Origin: Verrucomicrobiota bacterium
GTDB lineage: Bacteria > Verrucomicrobiota > Verrucomicrobiia > Limisphaerales > JACRJZ01
Direction of reading: 5' to 3'
Assembly: GCA_016219875.1 (NCBI GenBank)
Contig: JACRJZ010000025.1
Coordinates: 32,673 to 96,672 of the forward strand
Length of the DNA: 64,000 nt
The position numbers and the translations under genes were made by a program. Below, in pieces: positions 8,618 to 15,533 of the stretch. The notes under the pieces were generated by a model, which made no database searches, was not told where the DNA came from, and worked only from the letters and a program-made list of their open reading frames with translations. Every line of letters begins with the position of its first letter. The first letter of the stretch is position 1.

Positions 8618-10152
8618 AGCGTGGCCATCACCTCGCTTATTCCGCGCTCAACGTTCTGACTATGCTCGCCTGGACCATGTACATCTCCTTCCTCGGCGTC
8701 GCGCTGCTGCTGCTGCCAGCGGCGAGCAAGGCGCTGGCGCGGTGGGTGGCGTTGCTCACGGCGGTCGCGGGGCTGAGTTGTGCCGTGGCGGGTGCCGTGG
8801 CCTTCCAGCCGGACGGAGGCATCGTCACGCTCATGGATGTTTCGTGGATTCCCGCGCTGGGCATCCGGTTTCATCTCGCGGCGGACGGCATCAGCGTGAC
8901 GCTGGTGTTGCTCACGGGTCTCGCGGCGGTGGCGGGCGTGCTGTTCTCGTGGAACGTCGAGCATCGGGTGAAGGAGTTCTTTGCGTTCTACCTCGCGCTG
9001 ATTGGCGGGGTGTACGGCGTGTTCCTCAGCGCCGACGCGTTCCTGCTCTTCGCGTTCTACGAAATCGCGATCATCCCGAAGTATTTCCTCATCGCCATCT
9101 GGGGTTCGACGCGGAAGGAATACGGCGCGATGAAGCTGGCGCTCTACTCGTTCGTCGGCAGCGGGCTGGTGCTGATCGGGTTGATCGCGGCGTTCGTGGT
9201 GAGCGGGGCCAAGTCGTTCGGCCTCGTGGCCCTCGCGCAGTTCGCCTACCCGGCGTCGTTCCAGCAGTGGGCGTTTCCGCTGGTGTTCGTCGGCTTCGGC
9301 ATCCTGGCGGGCTTGTGGCCGTTCCACACCTGGGCGCCGACGGGCCACGTGGCCGCGCCGACGGCAGCGTCGATGCTGCTGGCCGGCGTCGTGATGAAGC
9401 TGGGCGCGTACGGTTGCCTGCGCGTGGCGATGACGCTGTTTCCGCAAGGGGCGCGCGAATGGGCGTGGGTCTTTGGCTTGCTGGCGGTGATCGGCATCGT
9501 GACGGGCGCGCTGGCGGCGCTGGCGCAGCGGGATTTCAAATTCGTCATCGGTTATTCGAGCGTGAGCCACATGGGCTTTGTGCTGTTGGGGTTGATGACG
9601 CTCAACGCCACCGGCCTCAACGGCGCGGTGCTGCAGATGTTTTCGCATGGCGTCATCGCGGGCCTGCTCTTCGCGGTGGTGGGGCGAATGGTCTATGACC
9701 GCACCCACACGCGGGAACTGCCGGCGCTGGCGGGTCTGGAGTTGAACAAGGCGCTGCCGTTCGCGGCGGTGACGTTCGTGCTGGCGGGGTTCGCGGCGGC
9801 GGGGCTGCCGGGGTTCAGCGGGTTCGTCGCCGAACTGCAGGTGCTCCTGGGCGCGTGGCGAGCGTTCCCGTGGTTCGTGATCGTCTCGGGAATCGGCATC
9901 GTCATTGGCGTGGCCTACACGCTGCGGGTGATGCAGCAGGCGTTTTACGGAAGGCGGCTTCTCACTCCGGCCCCTTCCCCGTCTGACGGGGAGGAGAGGA
10001 ACGGCACGCAGTTGGAGCCGATCTCGCTGCCAGAGAAGATCGGCGCGGGGCTACTGCTGGCTTGCACGATCGCCATCGGGCTGTATCCGCGGGTGCTGAT
10101 GGACTTGTTCGAGCCGAGCGTGGAGGCGCTGGCGAAGGTGTGGACGCGATGA
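8614..10152 (+). CDS. nuoM: NADH-quinone oxidoreductase subunit M, second copy (NuoM2)
   Basis: Second antiporter-like complex I subunit, 512 aa. The GTG start at 8614 has a strong ribosome-binding site (GGGGAAAG) about 5 bp upstream; an ATG at 8662 is the alternative. The TM5 glutamate (FYEIAIIPKYFLI), TM8 lysine (GVVMKLGAYGCLR) and TM12 glutamate (GFVAELQVLLG) are present. The position of the TM7 lysine (AVKVPMMPFHTW in NuoM1) reads ILAGLWPFHTW here, so Lys is replaced by Leu. Near the C-terminus a palindromic repeat (9962-9999) is translated in frame as LLTPAPSPSDGEE. It is followed by nuoN after a 253-bp gap filled by repeats. Clearly a paralogue, not a recent duplicate. Confidence 0.94.
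   Translation: MKRGHHLAYSALNVLTMLAWTMYISFLGVALLLLPAASKALARWVALLTAVAGLSCAVAGAVAFQPDGGIVTLMDVSWIPALGIRFHLAADGISVTLVLLTGLAAVAGVLFSWNVEHRVKEFFAFYLALIGGVYGVFLSADAFLLFAFYEIAIIPKYFLIAIWGSTRKEYGAMKLALYSFVGSGLVLIGLIAAFVVSGAKSFGLVALAQFAYPASFQQWAFPLVFVGFGILAGLWPFHTWAPTGHVAAPTAASMLLAGVVMKLGAYGCLRVAMTLFPQGAREWAWVFGLLAVIGIVTGALAALAQRDFKFVIGYSSVSHMGFVLLGLMTLNATGLNGAVLQMFSHGVIAGLLFAVVGRMVYDRTHTRELPALAGLELNKALPFAAVTFVLAGFAAAGLPGFSGFVAELQVLLGAWRAFPWFVIVSGIGIVIGVAYTLRVMQQAFYGRRLLTPAPSPSDGEERNGTQLEPISLPEKIGAGLLLACTIAIGLYPRVLMDLFEPSVEALAKVWTR
9962..9999. repeat. CTCTCCC-type hairpin inside nuoM2
   Basis: The CCCCTTCCCCGTCTGACGGG region is translated in the C-terminal loop of NuoM2. It resembles the dispersed CCCTCACCCC/CTCTCCC hairpins. 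Confidence 0.6.
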
Positions 10153-10187
10153 GTTCAAGGTTCAAAGTTCAACGTTCAACGTTGGGG
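10153..10187. repeat. Heptad tandem repeat (GTTCAAC units)
   Basis: Five 7-bp units (GTTCAAG, GTTCAAA, GTTCAAC, GTTCAAC, GTTGGGG) directly after the nuoM2 stop codon. Confidence 0.75.
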
Positions 10188-10196
10188 GCCGTGCTA

Positions 10197-10388
10197 GGCT
10201 GCATCAAGCTCGGTTCGGGATCCCTCGTAGCGCAGACTATCCAGTCTGCCGTAGCGCCGGTTTTCCAACCGGCGAGCGTAGGAAGAAGCAAGCCGGCTGG
10301 AAGGTTCACGGCCTTGCCGACTGCAAGTCGGCGATACGGCAGGTTGAAAACCTGCGCTACCTGGTGTGCCGGGCGGGAGCTTGATGCA
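10197..10388. mobile_element. Short TIR element (MITE-like), copy A, in nuoM2-nuoN gap
   Basis: 192-bp element starting GGCTGCATCAAGCTC and ending GAGCTTGATGCA, flanked on both sides by AACGTTGGGGGCCG (10178-10191 and 10388-10401). Inside are ordered palindromes (AGACTATCCAGTCT, CCGGTTTTCCAACCGG, GACTGCAAGTC, AGGTTGAAAACCT), separated by GTAGCG-type text. A near-identical inverted copy is at 41151-41346. Confidence 0.82.
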
Positions 10389-10405
10389 ACGTTGGGGGCC
10401 GCGCA

Positions 10406-11893
10406 ATGAACTACGGCGAGCTTTTCAAGCAGGTCGTGCCGGAGACCATCCTGGTGGCAGCGGCGTTCGTGGTGCTGCTGGTGGACTTGGCGTGGATGCG
10501 GCTCAAGCCGACTTCCACCCGCAGGACGGTGGCGGCGATGCTGGGCGGCTTGGGCTGCGCGGCGGCGTTTGCCTGGCTGCTGGAGGTCCAGGCCGCCGGC
10601 AGTTTCTGCGAAGGGATTCTGGTCGTCGATCCGCTCACCCAAATGCTCAAGCAGGTCATCCTGATCCTGACCGTTTTCACCGCGGTGATTTCGGCGGAAG
10701 CGGATTTCACCGAGCACGTCGGTGAGTTTTTCGCGCTGCTGCTGCTGGCCACGGTGGCGATGATGTTCCTCGTTTCTTCGGAGGACTTGCTGATGATCTT
10801 CCTGTCGCTGGAGATGACGAGCCTTTGCCTTTACGTGATGACGGCGTTCAACAAGCAGAATCCGCAGTCGGCCGAAGCGGCGCTGAAGTACTTCCTGTTC
10901 GGCGGCACGGCAGCGGCGGTGATGTTGTTCGGGCTGAGCTTGATCTACGGGCTCGCGCACTCGACGAACTTGCGCGCCATCGCCGCGGCGCTCGGCGGGC
11001 AACGGTTGGAGCCGCTGTTCTACCTCGCGCTGGTGATGACCGTGGCCGGCCTCGGCTTCAAGGTGGCGGCAGTGCCGTTTCACCTCTGGGCGCCGGATGC
11101 GTATCAGGGCGCACCCACGCCGGCGGCGGCGTTCATCGCGTCGGGATCGAAGGTCGCGAGCTTCTTCGTGCTGGGCAAGTTGATGCTGCTGGGCTTGTCC
11201 GGGACGGGCGGCAGCGGCGCCTGGCGCGCGTTTGCGCCGGGCTGGGTTCCGCTGCTGGCCATGCTGGCGGTGCTGTCGATGGTGCTGGGGAACCTTGCCG
11301 CCATCGTCCAGAAGAGCGTGCGCCGGCTGCTGGCTTACTCGGCCATCGCGCACGCCGGTTACGCGCTGACGGGGCTGCTGGCGGGCCAGCCGGAGGCGAT
11401 GGCCTCGCTGCTTTACTACGTGATCACTTACGGACTCGCGGTCCTGGGCGCGTTCGCCGTGGTCGGAGTGGTGGAGGGGCGGGCGGGCGACGACGGCTTC
11501 GCGGCCTTGGCCGGATTGAGCCGGCGTGCGCCCGTGCTGGCGCTGTGTCTGCTGGTGTTCATCCTCTCGCTGGCCGGCATCCCGCCGCTGGCGGGGTTCT
11601 TCGGCAAGTTTTACGTCTTCACCGCCGCCGTGAAATCCGACCCGAAGAACTTGGGCTTGCTCTGGCTGGTGATCGTCGCCATCGCGATGAGCGCGGTGTC
11701 GCTCTACTACTACCTGCAAGTGCTGAAGCAGGTTTATGTCGCGGAAATCCCCGCCGGAACAAACCCGCTCCAGGTTTCACGCGCCACGCAACTCGCCGTT
11801 GGGGCGCTGGCGCTGGCGGTGGTGGCACTGGGTTGCTGGCCGGGCGCGCTGGTGGAAAAATTGCTCGGCGTCATCCGGCAGGCGGGGCTGTAG
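10406..11893 (+). CDS. nuoN: NADH-quinone oxidoreductase subunit N (NuoN)
   Basis: Antiporter-like membrane subunit of complex I next to the NuoAJKH part, 495 aa, about 14 TM segments. Lysines of the proton channel are visible in GFKVAAVPFHLWAPDAYQG and SGSKVASFFVL. The TM5 acidic residue is in IFLSLEMTSLCLYVM. The ATG at 10406 lies 18 bp after the right TIR of the short mobile-like element at 10197-10388, which therefore separates it from nuoM2 and may affect its expression. It converges with the O-antigen ligase-like gene, the two stops being 3 bp apart. Confidence 0.96.
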   Translation: MNYGELFKQVVPETILVAAAFVVLLVDLAWMRLKPTSTRRTVAAMLGGLGCAAAFAWLLEVQAAGSFCEGILVVDPLTQMLKQVILILTVFTAVISAEADFTEHVGEFFALLLLATVAMMFLVSSEDLLMIFLSLEMTSLCLYVMTAFNKQNPQSAEAALKYFLFGGTAAAVMLFGLSLIYGLAHSTNLRAIAAALGGQRLEPLFYLALVMTVAGLGFKVAAVPFHLWAPDAYQGAPTPAAAFIASGSKVASFFVLGKLMLLGLSGTGGSGAWRAFAPGWVPLLAMLAVLSMVLGNLAAIVQKSVRRLLAYSAIAHAGYALTGLLAGQPEAMASLLYYVITYGLAVLGAFAVVGVVEGRAGDDGFAALAGLSRRAPVLALCLLVFILSLAGIPPLAGFFGKFYVFTAAVKSDPKNLGLLWLVIVAIAMSAVSLYYYLQVLKQVYVAEIPAGTNPLQVSRATQLAVGALALAVVALGCWPGALVEKLLGVIRQAGL

Positions 11894-11896
11894 CGG

Positions 11897-13822
11897 TCAC
11901 GGCTTCTTCCGCTTCTGCTCTGCTTCCCTTTCGTCGATGAGCTTGAGGTAGGTGCGGGCGATGGGGTTGTCCGTCCAAAAGCGGCGCAGCGATTGCGTGA
12001 ACCACTCGCGGGCCTTGGCGTAGTCCTCCACCTGGAAGTAATGCCAGCCCACGTGGGCCAGCATGTAGTAGCCGTTGGGGTCGAGCTTGACGCCGCGCTC
12101 AAACCATTCGCCCGACTCGCCGTGGCGGCCCAACCAGTCCAGGCACATGCCAATGCGCATGTAGCCGTAGCCGTCGTAGGGGTTGAGTTCGACTGCGCGC
12201 TTGAACCAGTCCATGGCCGTGGTGGCGAGTTGTTCGTAGCCGGGTTCGCCCAGCCAGCTTCGGCGGCGCAAGTTCTCCCCCAGGGCGTAGGCGGTTTCGG
12301 CGTTCTTCGGATTCACGGCAAAGGCCTTCTCCAACAGCGCCTGTTTAGCCGCGGGGTCGTCGGACAGGGCTTCCGCGCGACGGAGAAAACTGTGCTCGCG
12401 CGCCGTCCGCCAGCCTTCCGCCGCGAGATAGATCAGCGCGGCGCCGATGAACAACGTGCCGAGCACTTGCCCGGTGCGATGCTGCGTCACCCAATAGCGG
12501 TCGCTGGCGAACCGAAGATGCGCCGTCACCAGCGCCATGAGCGTGACCACGAGGATGGCGTTGGCGGGAATGTGCATGTTGAAATCGACGACGCTGTGGA
12601 CGAGCACCGTCAGCAGGCCGATCGACGCGCCGAGCACGAAGGCGGACTTGTTGCTGCGCTTCTGGGCGAGGTCGTTCCCGCGGCGCCGGATGAACCGCCA
12701 GCCGCGGAACACCCCATAGTAGAGCAACGCCCAGGAAGCCCCCACGAGCGCAAAGCCGATCACGCCCCAGTCGGCCAGCGTGTTGAGGTAGTCGTTGTGG
12801 GCGCGCTCCGGCCGTCCCTGCAACTGGTCGTGCATGTCCCGGTATTCGCGATAGCGGAAGTCGAAATGCCCCGGACCCACCCCCGTCCAGACGTGGTCTT
12901 TCCACATGCGGATGGTCGCCGGCCAGATGCGGAGGCGGAGGTTGGGGTCCGTGCCCGCCAGCCGGGTGGCACTCAGCCGTTCCCGCAGCCGCCAGGACTT
13001 GAAGTACGCGAGTGTGCCGCCCAGCACCACAATGAGGATGATGGCAATCCCGAAGATGCGCGACGACCGCTGGCGCAGGATGCAGGACAAAAAAACGAGC
13101 AGGCCCGCCGCGCTGGCCACCCACGCGCCCCGGGACACCGAAACCACCAGCCCCGCCATCATCACCAGCGCGCCGTAGGCCAGCATCACGCGCGGCACGG
13201 CCTTGAAGCGGCCGGTCACGGCGAACGACAGCGCCAACGGCATCAACAAGCCGAGGAAGCCCGCGAAGTGATTGGGACAGATGTACGTGCCGGAGGCCCG
13301 CCCGGCATAGTCCGGGGGCCGGGTGAAATGCCAGACCCGGTTGGTATTCGTCAGGTACTGGACCGCCGCGTAGAACGCGATCACCGTCCCCAGCCCGACC
13401 AGCGTCAAGGCGATGATCCGCGTGCTTTCCTGGCGATGGAGGTTGTTGAGCACGGCGAAGAACAACGCCGCGTAAATCAGGATGCGGATCAACTCCTGGC
13501 GCGCCACCCACTCGAGGTCCGCCGTGAAGTAACGAACGACGGCGAAGACGACGAAGGCCGCCACCGGCCAGCAGATCGGCGTCCAGAGCAGCCGGTGGGT
13601 TTTCCCGAACCAATAGCGCACCAGCCACAGCGCCAGAATGCCCACGGTAAGAAACTGGAGGATGACAAACTCCGAAGGCCGGACGGCGCCCAACGCCAGG
13701 GGACCGAGGACCAGCACGCCCAGCGTCAGAGCCAAAATCCCGCGCTCGCACCGCGCATCAATCTGCTCGCGCCGCGCTCGCGCCGGCGATGCTGCTCCCT
13801 GTTGTCCCTCGGTCTCCACCAT
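11897..13822 (-). CDS. O-antigen ligase/polymerase-like (Wzy_C) membrane protein with TPR tail
   Basis: 641-aa integral membrane protein. About ten hydrophobic segments precede residue ~465. The Wzy_C/WaaL-type signatures are present: CPNHFAGFLGLLMPLALSF, the central SVSRGAW, and a large periplasmic loop with GVGPGHFDFRY and RAHNDYLNTLADWGVIGF, where the conserved His and Arg sit. The C-terminal ~170 residues form TPR-like helices (AFAVNPKNAETAYALGE, AVELNPYDGYGYMRIG, GVKLDPNGYYMLAHVG). The domain order fits surface-polysaccharide polymerases or ligases, but some family members glycosylate proteins. No polysaccharide genes are adjacent, so the substrate is unknown. Confidence 0.8.
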   Translation of the reverse strand: MVETEGQQGAASPARARREQIDARCERGILALTLGVLVLGPLALGAVRPSEFVILQFLTVGILALWLVRYWFGKTHRLLWTPICWPVAAFVVFAVVRYFTADLEWVARQELIRILIYAALFFAVLNNLHRQESTRIIALTLVGLGTVIAFYAAVQYLTNTNRVWHFTRPPDYAGRASGTYICPNHFAGFLGLLMPLALSFAVTGRFKAVPRVMLAYGALVMMAGLVVSVSRGAWVASAAGLLVFLSCILRQRSSRIFGIAIILIVVLGGTLAYFKSWRLRERLSATRLAGTDPNLRLRIWPATIRMWKDHVWTGVGPGHFDFRYREYRDMHDQLQGRPERAHNDYLNTLADWGVIGFALVGASWALLYYGVFRGWRFIRRRGNDLAQKRSNKSAFVLGASIGLLTVLVHSVVDFNMHIPANAILVVTLMALVTAHLRFASDRYWVTQHRTGQVLGTLFIGAALIYLAAEGWRTAREHSFLRRAEALSDDPAAKQALLEKAFAVNPKNAETAYALGENLRRRSWLGEPGYEQLATTAMDWFKRAVELNPYDGYGYMRIGMCLDWLGRHGESGEWFERGVKLDPNGYYMLAHVGWHYFQVEDYAKAREWFTQSLRRFWTDNPIARTYLKLIDEREAEQKRKKP

Positions 13823-13840
13823 GTGGCCCAGGTCAGAGGT

Positions 13841-15211
13841 TTAGCTGAGGAACGCGCGCGGATCGGTCACCTGGCCGGTGAGCGCGCTGGCCGCGACGGT
13901 GGCGGGCGAAGCCAGGAACACCTGCGATTCCTTGTGGCCCATGCGGCCGGGAAAATTGCGGTTCGTGGCGCTGATGCACTTGAGCGGCGTGTTCATGCGC
14001 CCGAAGGTGTCCACTGGCCCGCCGAGACACGCGGCACAACCGGCGTTCTCGGTCATCTGCACGCCGGCCGCGACCAGCACCTGCCAAATGGTCTGGTCTC
14101 CCCAGTAAGTCGTCTGCAGATCGCGGACGATCTCCGGCGTGGCCGGCACGCCAAACGTGTCGAGGACCACTTTCTTCCCACGCACGATGCGGGCGAATTC
14201 CAGGAAGTCGCTGGTCTTGCCGCCCGTGCAGGAGCCGATGTAGGCGCGGTCCAGTTTGAGGCTGCCGAGTTCCTTGGCCGTCTTGCGCTGGCCCGGATCG
14301 GGGTGGCAAGCCACGAGGGGCTCCAGTTGGTCGAGGTCCACGACCGTCTCGTAAACGAACTTCTCGTTCTTGTCGCAGGTCACGGGTTCATAGGATTGCT
14401 TGGTGCAGTTGAGGCGGGTGCGGTAGTTGACGAATTCCTCTGTCTTGGCGTCGAACTCGAAGATGCCGTTCTTGCCGCCGGCTTCGATGGCCATGTTCGC
14501 GACCGTCATCCGGTCGTCCATGGACAGGCTGGCCACGCCGGGGCCGTCGAATTGCAGGGCACGGTAGGTCGCGCCGTCGAAGCCGATTTCGCCGATGCAA
14601 TGGAGGATGATGTCCTTGGCCATGACGCCAGGCTGGAGCCGGCCTTCGAGGCGGAAGTGCATCGTCTCCGGGACCTTCAGGAGCAGTTTGCCGGTGCCCA
14701 TCACGAAGCCCGCGTCCGTGTTGCCGATGCCCGTGGCGAACTCGTTGAACGCCCCCGCCGTGCAGGTGTGCGAATCCGTGCCGAAGAGCACCTCGCCGGG
14801 GCGCGTGTGGCCCTTTTGCGGCAGCGCGCTGTGGCACACGCCGGCGTAGCGCGAACCAAACTGCCGGACAAACTGGCCCTTGGACGCGTCGAATTTCCAC
14901 GCCCCGTTCCGGTCGTCGATCACGTCGTAGAAATAGGTGATGTCTTGCTCCTTCACGAACTCCCGAAGGAGATCAACGTTGCGGTTGGACTTGGAGTCCG
15001 AGGTGAAGATGTAGTGGTCCGGCGTGATGACGATCTTCTGGCGGTCCCAGACCTTGGCGGTGGGGCCGAATTCCCGTTTGAAGACGCCGATGGTGCCCGG
15101 GCCGCACACGTCATGCGTCATGAGCACATCCGCGTTCACCCAGACATTGTCACCCGCCTGCACGCCCGGCTTGCCAGCCGCGCGGGCCAGAAGTTTTTCC
15201 GTCAAAGTCAT
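13841..15211 (-). CDS. Aconitase-superfamily dehydratase large subunit (LeuC/HacA-like)
   Basis: 456-aa [4Fe-4S] hydro-lyase large subunit of the 3-isopropylmalate dehydratase/homoaconitase type. Visible motifs: MTHDVCGPGTIGVFKREFG, TPDHYIFTSDSKSNRN, LFGTDSHTCTAGAFNEFATG and AKDIILHCIGEIGF. The iron-sulfur ligand regions read IGSCTGGKTSDF and NAGCAACLGGP, not the common GSCTNGR and NPGC-x-x-CLG. All three cysteines are retained. The start was placed at the second in-frame ATG (15211). No LeuD-like small subunit lies in the window, so leucine biosynthesis, another isopropylmalate-type step, or a paralogous function cannot be separated. Confidence 0.82.
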   Translation of the reverse strand: MTLTEKLLARAAGKPGVQAGDNVWVNADVLMTHDVCGPGTIGVFKREFGPTAKVWDRQKIVITPDHYIFTSDSKSNRNVDLLREFVKEQDITYFYDVIDDRNGAWKFDASKGQFVRQFGSRYAGVCHSALPQKGHTRPGEVLFGTDSHTCTAGAFNEFATGIGNTDAGFVMGTGKLLLKVPETMHFRLEGRLQPGVMAKDIILHCIGEIGFDGATYRALQFDGPGVASLSMDDRMTVANMAIEAGGKNGIFEFDAKTEEFVNYRTRLNCTKQSYEPVTCDKNEKFVYETVVDLDQLEPLVACHPDPGQRKTAKELGSLKLDRAYIGSCTGGKTSDFLEFARIVRGKKVVLDTFGVPATPEIVRDLQTTYWGDQTIWQVLVAAGVQMTENAGCAACLGGPVDTFGRMNTPLKCISATNRNFPGRMGHKESQVFLASPATVAASALTGQVTDPRAFLS

Positions 15212-15533
15212 AGCAAAGACGGGGCACACTAGCCGAGCGCCAGAGGGACTGCAACAGGCGATTGGGCTGGCGATTGGGCTGTCTGCCGGCCCGTGTGCGA
15301 TTAGCAGCAGGGCCGCCTCAAGCCAGGTTCAGCACGTCGGTAGTGCGGACTCGAAGTCTGCTGTGAGCCAAATGCAAATCCTCGCCGGCTTGCCGCTGCG
15401 GCCAGCCACAGCGCAAATGTGTACCGGCTGTTCCTGGCCAAGGGCGCGTTGGCAACCACCACCCTCGTCGCCATCCACCCCGGCACAGTAGTTCCACCGT
15501 CAGGTTCTCCGATGGCCCGGCCTCACCTGCCCC
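15212..15533. other. Gene-free stretch between leuC-like and addB-like genes
   Basis: About 320 bp with no convincing gene on either strand. It holds a short palindrome of the same style as the dispersed repeats (GACTCGAAGTC near 15345-15355) and a second GC-rich dyad. It lies downstream of the addB-like gene and upstream of the leuC-like gene, so it should contain the leuC-like promoter. None was recognised. Confidence 0.5.

Noticed and set aside
11993..15232. Very long plus-strand open frame opposite the O-antigen ligase-like and leuC-like genes
   Set aside because: It is antisense to two clear genes, has His/Arg-rich composition typical of GC-rich shadows, and shows no family motif.
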